Assembly (NCBI GenBank): GCA_016201065.1
Contig: JACQDL010000047.1
Location: 1-64,000 of the forward strand
Direction of reading: 5' to 3'
DNA length: 64,000 bases
DNA from: Actinomycetota bacterium
GTDB lineage: Bacteria; Actinomycetota; Actinomycetes; Mycobacteriales; JACQDL01
Numbering within the stretch: position 1 is the first letter of the stretch; each line of letters begins with the position of its first letter. The position numbers and the translations under genes were made by a program. Positions 7,406-16,273 of the stretch are shown one piece after another. The notes below the pieces were generated by a model that was not told where the DNA came from, did no database searches, and saw nothing but the letters and a program-made list of their open reading frames with translations.

Positions 7406-10400
7406 TCAGACAACATCGGGTGGGTCCTCCGACCGATCCTGGAGGATCTGATCATGTCCGATTCCGACCGTGCCACCGACCGTGCGGGCAGGCGCTGCCT
7501 GCGACCGCTCGTAGGCGTCGATGATCTGGGCGGGAATCCGGCCGCGGTCGCCCACCTCGTACCCCCGCTCCCGGGCCCAGGCACGGACCTGGCTCGGATC
7601 GATGCCAGAGCCGGAGCCAGAGCCAGAGCCAGGACCGGAGCCGGAGCCGGCGCGGGACTGCCTCGCCTCGGCGACGGCCGATGACGTCGCCGAGGCCATC
7701 GCGGTGCGGGCCATCTCGCGGACCTCCGTCGGCGTGCCGGCCGCGACCATCCGGTCCGGACCGGCCAGGGTCGCGACGGTGACCGCCGACCGGGAACCGG
7801 TCGGCACCAGGCGGGTGAGGTGCTCGTGGTGTGTCATCACGATGACCTGCCACTGCTCGGCCAGCTCCGCCATCACCGCCAGCGCGGCCCGGGCCCGGTC
7901 GTCGTCGAAGGTCATCAGCACGTCGTCGAGGACCACGGGCAGGGTCGGCGCGCCGCTGGCTCGCCGTTCATCCTGGAGCGAGGCGACACCGGCCAGGCGC
8001 AGCGCGAGGAACACCTGGTCGGCGGTCCCCTCCGACAGCTGCTCGGGAGTGCGGCCGAGGCCATCGGCGCCGACGATGAGCAGCGCTCGGTGCTGGCCAG
8101 AGGTGGTGGTGGTGCGCAGGGCGACGAACCGACCCTCGGTAAGGCGCTCGAGGATCGCGCCGGCGGCGTCCAGCAGCGGCGAGGCGTGTCTGCTCTCGTA
8201 CGCCGCCAGCTCCTGCCGCAGCAGCCTGCGCTGGATGTCTGCCACCAGGAAGCGCTCGGCGAGCTGGGCGACGACCGCGAGCTGTTCCTTGGCCCGGGCG
8301 TTGAGCTCCGCGGCGCCGTCCCGGTCGATCAGGTCGCCCTCCCGCTGGTGGCACTCCCCACGGCGCTGCCCCGCCCTCATCAGCTCCTCGTCGAGGCGCG
8401 CCACGTCCTCGCGGGCGGAGCGGCGTTCCTGCTCGAGCTGGTCCGGTTCGACCGCCGTCAGGATCTCGACGAGGGCGTCGAGGTCCTCGCCGGGTGCTGA
8501 GGCCCGAACCAGGTCGCGGAGCCGGGCGTGCGCCTGCCGCAGCGAGGCCGCGACCCTCCCGCGCTCCGCGGCGCCGGCCAGTGCCGCGGGGTCCGCGAGG
8601 AGTGCGTCCCGGGCCAGCTGGTCCCGGGCCGCCGTCGAGGCCTCGAACTCCTCCCGGGCGGCCGCGAGCTCCAGCTCCGCCCGGCGGATCAGCCCGTCGA
8701 GGCGCTCCGCCTCCGTCGAGTCCGCCCGGGCCGTCGCCGTCCGGTGGGCGAGTACCTGGATCGCTGGTGACGTGTCGTCGTGCGGGACGCCGTGCCGCGC
8801 GGCCACGGCGCCGACCTCGTCGCGGTACGCCGTGTAGCGCTCGGTGAGGTGGGCGACCTCCTGTCGTTTCTCGGCGCACGCCGCGTACCGGGCCTGCGCC
8901 CGCTCGAGAACGCCCTTCCGGGTCCGCCACGCCGCAGGGTCAAGATCGGCAGGCAGCCCGGCGGCGGCGAGCAGGACGCGCCAGGCGGCAAGGGCGCTCG
9001 ACCGGGCCTCGGTCGCCTGCTCATCTGCCTGCTGGGCCTGGGCGAGATCGGTGCGGCGTTCCCGAACGGTGGTGCGGGCCTCCCGATCTGTGTCGGCGTC
9101 GCGCAGCACCTGCTCGGCGGCGCGGATCAGGCTGTCCAGGTCGCCGTCCGGTCGTGGCCGGCCCGCCCGGTCGAGGGCCGTCCGCACCGTGCGGGCCTGC
9201 GTGGCGGCCAGCGGGCTGAGGTGGTCGATGCGCGCCTGCTGGGCGAGGGCGCGGCTCTGCGCGTCCCGGGCGGCAACCAGCTCGGCGCGGACGGCGGCGC
9301 CCCCGTCCGGCGCCGGGCACAGCCCGGTCGAGGACCACAGCTCCCGCCAGCCGGCGATGGCCCGTTCGTACCCGCGGGTGACGGCCGCCAGCTCGGCCGC
9401 GGCGTCGGCCACAGCGGTGTCCGCGCTGGTCACCGACGAGTCGAGCTCGGTACGACGGGCCGCCGCGTTCGCGCCGCGGGCCAGCCGGTCGGCCAGCTCG
9501 TCGGCGGTCACCGCGGCGTGCCGGGCCCCGGTGAGCGTGTGTCCCGACCGCTCGAACGGGGCCCCGCCGGACCAGGCCCGGGTCGCCTCGTCGAGCATGG
9601 TGTCCCTGCTGGCCCGTGCGGCGAGCAGGTCGGAGCGCTCGGGGAGGTCCGCCACGTCCAGCTCGTCGCGGCGGCGGTGCGCCAGCGCGGCGGCCTTCCG
9701 CTCCCGGACGAGGGCATCCTCGTTGCGTTGGACGGCGGCGAGGGACCCGGCGACTGCGGCACGTGCGGTCTCCACCTCGTCCTGGCTGGGTACCGGGTCG
9801 ACGACGCCGTCCTCACGGGAGCGACCGGCGCGGTGCAGGGCGCTGTCCCGCTGCTCCAGCTCCGTGGCGTGCTGCCCGATGGCCGCGAGGAGCTGCGCGG
9901 TCGCGGACCCGTCCGCCCGCAGCGTCGCCAGCACCTCGCCGACGGCGCGCACGGCGTCCAGGTCGAGCTCCTGGAGGTCGGCGCTGACCTCGTCGAGCCG
10001 GGTCTTCGCGGTCCTGACCTGGCCGGCGGTGCCGAGCAGGGCCTGGGCGGCGTGCTCGACGGCTGCCGCCTGGGCGTCGAGCTGGACGACCCGGTCCGCC
10101 GGTACGTGCCATTCGGCGAGGACGGCCGCGACGGACCGTTCCCCCAGCGCTCCGGTGAGCGGTTCGAGCTCGATGGCCGCCTCGCGTTCGGCCGCGCTGG
10201 CCTCCTGCTCCAGGGCCCGCGCCCGGGCGCCGTCGTTCTCCCGGGCCTCCCGGGACAGGTTGAGTCGGGTCACCGTCGCGTCGTCCGCGAGCAGTGCGGC
10301 GTCGACGCGGATCCCGTGCCGTGCCCGTCGGGTGTCGTCGAGCTGGGTCTGGAGCCGGTCGAGGTTGGTGCCGGCTGACGCGTGCCGCGCCTCGAGCGTT

Positions 10401-11212
10401 GCCCAACGGGTGAGCTGCGCCTCGTCCATCGCAGCACCCTGGCCGAGCAGATCCGCCAGCCGCCCCTCGACGTCGCTGAGCGAGCGTGCGTGGTCGGCGG
10501 CCTGGGCCCGCTGGTCGAGCCGCGCCACCTGGCTGCGGGCGGCGGTCAGCGCGGACTGCGCGGCGGCGATGTCGAGCTGAGCCTGTGCCAGCTCCTCGCG
10601 GGCGGCGTGCACGAGCTGGCCCCGTGAGGTGCTCTCCCGAACCTGCTCCAGGGCGGTCAGGTAGCCGGCGTGGGCCCGGCGCACGGCCACGCTCTTGTTG
10701 CCGCGGTGCTCCTTGAACAGCGCGTCCGCCTCGTCGTTGATCCGGTCGAGCAGCGCCCGGACCGCCTGGCCGCTGCGGGCGGCGAAGACCAGCTCGGCGA
10801 GGTCCCCGGAGCCGCGGCACAGCTCCCTCCCGCCCTCGCGGAGCTCGGCATGGGACAGGCCGAAGGACTGGTCCCACCGCTCCCAGGTGTCGGCGGGTGA
10901 GGTGACCCACGGCGTGGGGACCTGGGCGCCGGTGCGCGGGTCGGCCAGGCCCGAGTGCCGCCGTACCATCTCCGTCGGCAGCTCGCTGCCGGGCAGGGCC
11001 ACGGTGGCCTGCAGGCACAGCGACTCCCGTGCGTGCAGGAAGGTGTGGCGGCTCCTGGTGCGGATTCCCCACAGCAGGTCGGAGAGTGCCGCCAGGGCAG
11101 TGGACTTGCCGGCCTCGTTGGCACCCACGACGAGGGTCAGCCGCGGGCCGAAGACGAGAGTCCGGTCGCTGAAGGCGCCGAACCGCTGGAGTGTCATGGA
11201 CCGGACCCGCAT
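7406..11212 (-). CDS. YhaN/SbcC-like AAA ATPase with a C-terminal Lsr2-like DNA-binding domain
   Basis: A 1268-residue SMC-like ATPase. The Walker A motif GANEAGKST (residues ~30-38) follows an N-terminal strand, MRVRSMTLQRFGAFSDRTLV. A very long coiled-coil arm rich in Ala, Arg and Glu fills the middle. The signature LSEGTADQVFLALRLAG, Walker B LPVVLDDVLMTFDDDRA and H-loop IVMTHHEH are near the C-terminus. This is the YhaN/RecN/SbcC pattern, working with the adjacent phosphoesterase on DNA ends. After a Gly-Ser repeat linker (about 7598-7660) comes QVRAWARERGYEVGDRGRIP, which matches the C-terminal AT-hook-like domain of Lsr2. That fusion is unusual. The start ATG overlaps the upstream gene's stop by one base. 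Confidence 0.85.
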   Translation of the reverse strand: MRVRSMTLQRFGAFSDRTLVFGPRLTLVVGANEAGKSTALAALSDLLWGIRTRSRHTFLHARESLCLQATVALPGSELPTEMVRRHSGLADPRTGAQVPTPWVTSPADTWERWDQSFGLSHAELREGGRELCRGSGDLAELVFAARSGQAVRALLDRINDEADALFKEHRGNKSVAVRRAHAGYLTALEQVRESTSRGQLVHAAREELAQAQLDIAAAQSALTAARSQVARLDQRAQAADHARSLSDVEGRLADLLGQGAAMDEAQLTRWATLEARHASAGTNLDRLQTQLDDTRRARHGIRVDAALLADDATVTRLNLSREARENDGARARALEQEASAAEREAAIELEPLTGALGERSVAAVLAEWHVPADRVVQLDAQAAAVEHAAQALLGTAGQVRTAKTRLDEVSADLQELDLDAVRAVGEVLATLRADGSATAQLLAAIGQHATELEQRDSALHRAGRSREDGVVDPVPSQDEVETARAAVAGSLAAVQRNEDALVRERKAAALAHRRRDELDVADLPERSDLLAARASRDTMLDEATRAWSGGAPFERSGHTLTGARHAAVTADELADRLARGANAAARRTELDSSVTSADTAVADAAAELAAVTRGYERAIAGWRELWSSTGLCPAPDGGAAVRAELVAARDAQSRALAQQARIDHLSPLAATQARTVRTALDRAGRPRPDGDLDSLIRAAEQVLRDADTDREARTTVRERRTDLAQAQQADEQATEARSSALAAWRVLLAAAGLPADLDPAAWRTRKGVLERAQARYAACAEKRQEVAHLTERYTAYRDEVGAVAARHGVPHDDTSPAIQVLAHRTATARADSTEAERLDGLIRRAELELAAAREEFEASTAARDQLARDALLADPAALAGAAERGRVAASLRQAHARLRDLVRASAPGEDLDALVEILTAVEPDQLEQERRSAREDVARLDEELMRAGQRRGECHQREGDLIDRDGAAELNARAKEQLAVVAQLAERFLVADIQRRLLRQELAAYESRHASPLLDAAGAILERLTEGRFVALRTTTTSGQHRALLIVGADGLGRTPEQLSEGTADQVFLALRLAGVASLQDERRASGAPTLPVVLDDVLMTFDDDRARAALAVMAELAEQWQVIVMTHHEHLTRLVPTGSRSAVTVATLAGPDRMVAAGTPTEVREMARTAMASATSSAVAEARQSRAGSGSGPGSGSGSGSGIDPSQVRAWARERGYEVGDRGRIPAQIIDAYERSQAAPARTVGGTVGIGHDQILQDRSEDPPDVV
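7598..7660 (-). repeat. Gly-Ser repeat linker in the YhaN-like ATPase
   Basis: Short tandem repeats (agccggagccagagccagag-like units on the plus strand) encode an alternating Gly-Ser linker between the ATPase and the Lsr2-like tail. Such low-complexity linkers separate independently folded domains. Confidence 0.7.
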
Positions 11213-12444
11213 CAGTCGGCCTCCCCGGTGAGCCGGGCGAGCAGGGTACGGGCGGCGTCCGCGGCCACGGTCGCCAACGCGTCGCCGTCCTTGAGGTCGA
11301 GCAGCCCGTCGCCGCGCAGGTCCCGGCCGACCTCGCGGTCCAGGGCGTGGGCGACGTCGTGCAGCTGGGCCGGGTCGGCGGTGAGCTGGTCCGCGGCCGC
11401 GCGGATGGCCGCCAGCAGCTCCGGGTCCAGGCGCTGCCGCTCGGCGGGAGCGTGCGCCCGGGAGCGGACCCGTTCGACCGTGACGCCATGCCGGTCGCCG
11501 ATCAGCCCCACCTCCTCGGCGAGCCGTTCGTCGTCGGCGAGCGGCGCTGCGGCCGGCGTCGTGCCGGTGACATCGATCCGGGTGATGAGCAGACGCCCCG
11601 CTGCCCCGGACTTCGCGTCGCGCAGCGACTCCTCCACCCGACCGAGCACCTCGTCGAGGTCAGCGGCGTCGGTGGCGTCGACGGTGAGGCGGGCCCAGCG
11701 GGCCACATCGAGCGGCACGTGGCGCAGCTCGGCCCGGAGGTCGGCGTCGACATCGACGACGAGGGCACCCTTCGGGCCGGTCTCCCGCGGGTGCCGTCCC
11801 TGCAGGTTGCCGGAGAACGCCGCCACCCGGTACCCGTCGTTCACGACGTAGCGGTCATGGACGTGCCCCAGCGCGAAGTACTCGTAGTCCGTGCGGGCCA
11901 GGTCCTCGGGAGTGCAGGGCGCGTAGGGCGCGTGCCCCTCGGCGCCGGCGACCGCGGTGTGCAGGATGCCGACGTTGACGACCCCAGGCAGCCGACCCGG
12001 GTAGGAGAGGGCGAGGTTGGTCGTGACCGCGCGGGTCGGGAACCCCTGGCCGTGGACCGCGAGCCCGAGGTCGTCCCGGATGACGGTCTGCGGGGCCTCG
12101 GTCGACAGGACGGTCACGTTGGGCGGCATCCGCAGGGAGCGGGTGATCTCGCTCTCGGCGTCGTGGTTGCCGGCCGCGATGAAGACCGCGATGCCCTCCT
12201 CGTGCAGCCGCGCCATCTGCTGCCCGAAGAACCGGCCGGTGGCGTAGTCCGGCCAGTCCCCGTCGTAGAGGTCGCCGGCGATGACCAACGCAGCCGCCCG
12301 CTCGTCGACGGTGAGCTGGACGAGGTTCTCCAACGCGCGCCGGGACGCCTGACGGAGGAGGCGCGCGACGTCCTCGTCCCCCAGCCGGGACAGCCCGCGC
12401 AGCGAGCTGTCGAGGTGGATGTCCGCGGCATGAACGATCCGCAT
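11212..12444 (-). CDS. YhaO/SbcD-like metallophosphoesterase (DNA repair nuclease)
   Basis: A 410-residue calcineurin-like phosphoesterase, predicted Mn2+-dependent DNA nuclease. The metal-binding signature is complete and in order: DIHLD (N-terminus), GDLYDG, AGNHD, the GILHTAVAG block and GHVHDR. The C-terminal domain is a YhaO/SbcD-like capping region. Its stop codon overlaps the ATPase start by one base (TGATG), so the two are co-translated and probably form one complex, like SbcCD or YhaO-YhaN. This pair forms the left border of the biosynthetic locus. Confidence 0.88.
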   Translation of the reverse strand: MRIVHAADIHLDSSLRGLSRLGDEDVARLLRQASRRALENLVQLTVDERAAALVIAGDLYDGDWPDYATGRFFGQQMARLHEEGIAVFIAAGNHDAESEITRSLRMPPNVTVLSTEAPQTVIRDDLGLAVHGQGFPTRAVTTNLALSYPGRLPGVVNVGILHTAVAGAEGHAPYAPCTPEDLARTDYEYFALGHVHDRYVVNDGYRVAAFSGNLQGRHPRETGPKGALVVDVDADLRAELRHVPLDVARWARLTVDATDAADLDEVLGRVEESLRDAKSGAAGRLLITRIDVTGTTPAAAPLADDERLAEEVGLIGDRHGVTVERVRSRAHAPAERQRLDPELLAAIRAAADQLTADPAQLHDVAHALDREVGRDLRGDGLLDLKDGDALATVAADAARTLLARLTGEAD

Positions 12445-12586
12445 GATCTCCTCGTCCGTGATCTCCGGTGGTCAGCCCCGTCGATGGCGCTACAGAATCT
12501 AGCCGAAGCATCACCGGATGTGACGGCGGCCGGCAGACATTCACCGCCGGTGCTGAGCGTGGTGGTTTCGGCCTGGGTATGGCGGG

Positions 12587-12604
12587 CCGCGCACAACTGA
12601 GCAG
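12587..12604. promoter_or_regulatory. Palindromic operator candidate, site A
   Basis: CCGCGCACAACTGAGCAG fits the 18-bp dyad CTGYKCA-N4-TGMRCAG seen at three other promoters in this locus (right half exact, left half with mismatches). It lies about 67 bp upstream of the small peptide gene, in the 227-bp gap after the phosphoesterase start. Confidence 0.5.
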
Positions 12605-12671
12605 ACCCCGACCGCGGTCGCCGGGCAACCTGGTCACCGCCTGTTCGACTCGGGGGAGAGGAGGTGGCTAC

Positions 12672-12755
12672 ATGAAGACGCTGACCGTTCGCCGTCTGGA
12701 GCCGGTGAAGACGACCGCCGCATCCGGCTGCGGCGCCGCCAACAAGGTGGCCTGA
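12672..12755 (+). CDS. Small peptide gene, candidate RiPP precursor or signal peptide
   Basis: A 27-residue peptide beginning MKTLTVRRLEP and ending TTAASGCGAANKVA. An excellent ribosome-binding site (GAGGAGG, 12657-12663) sits 8 bp before the ATG, so translation is likely. It is followed by a 13-bp perfect hairpin and then by a membrane protein combining a PqqD-like domain with an M50 protease, the arrangement of a precursor peptide with its recognition and processing protein. A basic leader-like N-terminus and a Ser/Gly/Cys-containing tail fit a RiPP precursor, but no modifying enzyme of a known RiPP class is adjacent. A peptide signal is equally possible. I do not recognise the sequence. 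Confidence 0.6.
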   Translation: MKTLTVRRLEPVKTTAASGCGAANKVA

Positions 12756-12773
12756 CGCGAGGGAGATCCCGTC

Positions 12774-12821
12774 GCGGCAGGAGCCGATGGCTGGCTCGCC
12801 TCGCAGCCCGGCTCCTGCCGC
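12774..12821 (+). terminator. Strong hairpin between the peptide and protease genes
   Basis: GCGGCAGGAGCCG (12774-12786) pairs perfectly with CGGCTCCTGCCGC (12809-12821) around a 22-nt loop. No T-run follows. Such hairpins between a precursor peptide and downstream genes commonly act as partial terminators or 3' stabilisers that raise peptide transcript over enzyme transcript. Confidence 0.65.
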
Positions 12822-12847
12822 TCCACCGGAACGACGAAGGACGGACG

Positions 12848-14062
12848 ATGCCCGGGTATGCCCTCGACGCGATCGTCGACGTGCCGGAGTTCGAGCACAC
12901 CCGTGACGGCGGCACGGTCACGATCGGCCGCACCGAACGTGACGTGTTCCTGTCGATCCCGCCGGTGGGGCTCGACGTGCTCCGGGCCCTCGCCGCCGGC
13001 CAGACCGTCGGTGAGGTCCAGCGCGAGTACCGCGCCAGGCACGGCGACGCCCTCGACGTGCCGGAGTTCCTCGACGCTCTCGCCGCGGAGGGCTTCCTCG
13101 ACACCGGTGCCGCGGCACCGGGTCGGCGGCGGCGCGGCAGCGACCTGCCGTGGCTGTCGGCGGCCGCGGCCCGGCGGCTGGTGGGCGGCCCGGCCCTCAC
13201 CCTCTACGGTGCCGTCATCGCGCTCGGGGTGGGCCTGCTGGTCCTCGACCCGGCCCTCTACCCGGGGCCGACGGTGCTGCTGTACCCGGCTCACTTCGCG
13301 GCGCTGACCTGGGCGACCATCGCCCTCACCCTGCTCGGGGTGGCGATCCACGAGCTGGCCCACGTGGTTGCCGCCCGGGCGGCCGTGGTGCCGGCCAGGG
13401 TCACCATCGGCACCCAGATCTACGTGCTCGTCGCCCAGACCGACATGAGCGGCATCCGGCTGGCCCCGAGGCGGGACCGGTACGTGGCCTTCGCCATCGG
13501 GGCGGTGATCGACGCCGTCTCCACCGCACTGCTGATCTGCCTCCGCTGGGCGGCCGAGCGGCACCGGATCGACCTCCCCGACTGGGCCGTCCAGCTCGCC
13601 GGTGGCCTCATGATCAGCTACACCACCCGGTTGCTGTGGCAGACCTTCCTGTTCGTCCGCACCGACGGGTACTACATCCTCTCCACCGCGTTGCGCTGCC
13701 CCAGCCTGCTCGGTGACACCGAGGCATACCTGCACAACTGGCTGGTGCGGCTGCGGCTGGGCCGCCGACCGGTCGACCAGTCCGCCGTCCCGGCCCGCGA
13801 GCTGGCGGTGATCCGCTGGTACGCGGTGCTGTGGCTGCTCGGCCGGATCGCCGCCATCCTCGTCCTGGTGTTCCTGGGGTTGCCCGTGCTCGGCGGGTAC
13901 CTGTACCAGACCTACCTGCTCCTGACCGGCCAGCCGACCCGGATGACGTCGCTGGACTTCGCCACGGTCGCCGCGATCGTCCTGGTCTTCGACTTTGGCG
14001 GCGTCTACGTCTGGGTCTTCGGCCACCTGCGGCGCCTGCGTCGGCTGCTCACCTCCGGGTGA
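12848..14062 (+). CDS. PqqD-like domain fused to M50-type membrane metalloprotease
   Basis: A 404-residue membrane protein. Residues ~1-90 resemble the PqqD/RRE winged helix that binds RiPP leader peptides (TERDVFLSIPPVGLDVLRAL, then VPEFLDALAAEGFLD). The rest has about six to eight membrane segments with the zinc motif HELAH at 168-172 and a third ligand candidate D273 in RTDGYYIL, the pattern of M50 (site-2 protease-like) peptidases. It lies 92 bp after the peptide gene and before a repeat-family protein and the HMG-CoA synthase gene on the same strand. Likely role: recognition, cleavage and perhaps export of the small peptide at the membrane. Peptidase activity and substrate are inferred. 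Confidence 0.78.
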   Translation: MPGYALDAIVDVPEFEHTRDGGTVTIGRTERDVFLSIPPVGLDVLRALAAGQTVGEVQREYRARHGDALDVPEFLDALAAEGFLDTGAAAPGRRRRGSDLPWLSAAAARRLVGGPALTLYGAVIALGVGLLVLDPALYPGPTVLLYPAHFAALTWATIALTLLGVAIHELAHVVAARAAVVPARVTIGTQIYVLVAQTDMSGIRLAPRRDRYVAFAIGAVIDAVSTALLICLRWAAERHRIDLPDWAVQLAGGLMISYTTRLLWQTFLFVRTDGYYILSTALRCPSLLGDTEAYLHNWLVRLRLGRRPVDQSAVPARELAVIRWYAVLWLLGRIAAILVLVFLGLPVLGGYLYQTYLLLTGQPTRMTSLDFATVAAIVLVFDFGGVYVWVFGHLRRLRRLLTSG

Positions 14063-14139
14063 GCCGCACCCGGACCGACCGGTCGTCCCTCGTCCCGGCC
14101 CGGTGCGACCCGGTCGGGTTATCCCACGGAGGTCTTGCG

Positions 14140-15006
14140 ATGGATTCGCTGGTCCAGCCCACCCCGGCCGGCGCGGGCGTCTCGGCGCCGCTCAACTCGG
14201 CCAACGCCGGGTTCATCGTGCACCGCACGGGGCAGCTCGAGTACGCCTTCGCGGCGGAGGGCCGGCAGTTCTCCGCCGAGCTCGTCCAGTACCTGAACCG
14301 GGCGCAACCGGACGTGCTGTCGGCGAGCCTGTTCACCGAGGTCGCCGGGGTCCGGGACCGCGTGCACTGGTTCGTCCACCTGCGCTCGCCGCACGACTAC
14401 CAGCGGTTGCTCCAGATGGTCGACCTTGACCGTGACTACCAGGACATCTCGACCCGGGACCGGCTGCCGGCCCGGGGCGGCGGCAACTGGGAGCGGATGT
14501 TCACCGCCGGCTCGTTCGCCGAGCGGGTGCTGTGCCCCCAGCATGGGTTCGGGCACCCGCCGGAGGGCGCCGTCGATCCGGCCGTCCTGTTCGCCGACCC
14601 GGCGTGCTACCAGACCACCCAACCGCTCGAGCTGCAGCTGAGTACGGCCGACGCCGGCGCGGTGGTGCTGCGGACCGGCAAGGCCCGGTACGAGCACCGC
14701 GACGCGGCCCGCCAGTTCGCGGTGGCCTGGGCCGACGCGCTCAACGCCGGCGCACCCGGGCAGGTGACGGCCTTCCTCTACGAGGAGATCTTCGGTCGTC
14801 AGGACACCCTGCACTGGCTGATCCACCTGCGTGCGTTGGACGACTACGCGCTGCTGGACGAGCTCGGCGTAGGCGACCCGCGGCTGGGCGAGGTGCTCGC
14901 GCGACGCTGGGTGGCAGCCGGCGGTGGGGGTGGCTGGGGCGAGCTGTTCGTCCCCGGCAGCCTGCGTGATGTCGCCATGGTGCCGCACCCGCGTGGCGCG
15001 GGCTGA
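14140..15006 (+). CDS. Uncharacterised tandem-repeat protein, paralogue 1 of 3 (possibly DUF6039)
   Basis: A 289-residue protein built of two copies of one ~100-residue unit: N-S-A-N-A-G-F-I-V-H-R-T-G-Q and later S-T-A-D-A-G-A-V-V-L-R-T-G-K, each followed by a helix with E/A-x-R-Q-F and then the core F-x-E-E-x-F-G-x-x-D-x-L-H-W-L-I-H-L. A G-G-G-x-W-x-R/E-x-F-x-x-G-S motif closes the units. Two more paralogues lie at 19.3 and 20.3 kb. From memory this may be the family named DUF6039, which I cannot verify. The strand/helix pattern suggests a ferredoxin-like or dimeric alpha-beta barrel fold. No catalytic site is evident. Start ATG 14140 follows ACGGAGG; a longer upstream frame is the shadow of the protease gene. 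Confidence 0.7.
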   Translation: MDSLVQPTPAGAGVSAPLNSANAGFIVHRTGQLEYAFAAEGRQFSAELVQYLNRAQPDVLSASLFTEVAGVRDRVHWFVHLRSPHDYQRLLQMVDLDRDYQDISTRDRLPARGGGNWERMFTAGSFAERVLCPQHGFGHPPEGAVDPAVLFADPACYQTTQPLELQLSTADAGAVVLRTGKARYEHRDAARQFAVAWADALNAGAPGQVTAFLYEEIFGRQDTLHWLIHLRALDDYALLDELGVGDPRLGEVLARRWVAAGGGGGWGELFVPGSLRDVAMVPHPRGAG

Positions 15007-15009
15007 CCG

Positions 15010-16254
15010 GTGAGCGCGCAGGCGCCCCCCGGCATCGAGGCGATCAACGCCTACGTCGGCCGGGCCTACCTCCCCGTCGACGAGCTGTTCGAGGCACGCG
15101 GGCTGGACCAGCAGCGTTCCGGCAACCTCATGATGACCGCGAAGTCCATCAACCTGCCCTGCGAGGACCCGGTCACCAACGCGGTCAACGCCGCCCGCCC
15201 GCTGATCGACGGGTTGCCCGTGGCCGACCGCGACCAGATCGAGCTGATCGTGGTGGGCACCGAGTCGGGGCTCGACTTCGGCAAGCCGATCAGCACCTAC
15301 GTGCAGGAGTACCTCGGGTTGGGGCGGCGGTGCCGCTCCTTCGAGGTCAAGCACGCCTGCTACGGGGGAACGGCGGCACTGCAGACCGCGGTGGCCATCG
15401 TCGGCACCAGCCCGGTGCCCGGGGCGCGGGCGCTGGTCATCGCGACGGATGCGGCCAGCGTCGCCGCCCGCAACACCTACTGGGAGCCGTCGCAGGGCGC
15501 GGGCGCCGTCGCCATGCTCGTCGGCCGGGATGCGGAGGTGCTGCGGATCGACCCGGGTGCCAGCGGCTACCACAGCTTCGAGGTGATGGACACCCTCCGG
15601 CCCCGGCCCGACCTCGAGGCGGGCGACTCCGACCTGTCGTTGCTGTCGTACCTGGAATGCCTCGACCAGAGCTACCGCGCCTACTGCGCCCGGGTCCGAT
15701 CGGCGGACCTGGTGCGTTCCTTCGACCACCTCGTCTTCCACACGCCGTTCGCCGGCATGGTCACCGGCGCCTTCCGCCGGCTGCGCCGGCAGCACAGCCC
15801 GGCGTCGCCGGCGGAGATCGACGCCGACTTCGCCGTCCGGGTGGCCAGCTGCCTCACCTACACCCAGCAGGTCGGCAACGTCTACAGCGCCTCTCTCTAC
15901 CTGGCGCTGTGCTCCCTGCTCGACGGTGTCGAGGTGGCCGGCCCCCGACGGATCGGCATGTTCTCCTACGGGTCGGGCTGCGGGTCGGAGTTCTACAGCG
16001 GTGTGGTCACCCCGGCCGGCAAGGCGCGGGTCGCCCGCCAGGGCATCGCGGCCGCGATCGCCGACCGGCACCGGCTGAGCATCCCGGAGTACGAGCTGCT
16101 CAGCGACCTCAGCCTGGACCGGATGTCGGGGGTGCGCGACCACGGCTACGACGTCACGCCGTACCAGCAGGTCTACGCCCACACCCTGGCCGGACGCGGG
16201 CTGCTGGTCCTGGACCGGGTCGAGAACTTCCACCGGGAGTACCGGTGGAGCTGA
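15010..16254 (+). CDS. HMG-CoA synthase-like beta-branching enzyme (HCS)
   Basis: A 414-residue homologue of PksG/CurD-type HMG synthases, which add an acetyl carbanion to the beta-keto group of an ACP-bound polyketide. The catalytic triad is visible as E85 (GTESGLDFGK), C117 (VKHACYGGT) and H244 (VFHTPFAGM). GTG 15010 starts three bases after the previous stop. It is followed by the ECH1-type dehydratase, and the matching ECH2 domain is embedded in the second PKS at 52.67 kb. Together they should install one alkyl branch. A donor ACP and a decarboxylating KS, usual partners, are not seen in this window. Confidence 0.92.
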   Translation: MSAQAPPGIEAINAYVGRAYLPVDELFEARGLDQQRSGNLMMTAKSINLPCEDPVTNAVNAARPLIDGLPVADRDQIELIVVGTESGLDFGKPISTYVQEYLGLGRRCRSFEVKHACYGGTAALQTAVAIVGTSPVPGARALVIATDAASVAARNTYWEPSQGAGAVAMLVGRDAEVLRIDPGASGYHSFEVMDTLRPRPDLEAGDSDLSLLSYLECLDQSYRAYCARVRSADLVRSFDHLVFHTPFAGMVTGAFRRLRRQHSPASPAEIDADFAVRVASCLTYTQQVGNVYSASLYLALCSLLDGVEVAGPRRIGMFSYGSGCGSEFYSGVVTPAGKARVARQGIAAAIADRHRLSIPEYELLSDLSLDRMSGVRDHGYDVTPYQQVYAHTLAGRGLLVLDRVENFHREYRWS

Positions 16255-16273
16255 CCGCGCCCGAGGAGGAGCG

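Noticed and set aside
8780-12600. Long plus-strand frames opposite the ATPase and phosphoesterase
   Set aside because: They are antisense shadows; the minus strand carries complete Walker and metallophosphoesterase motifs.
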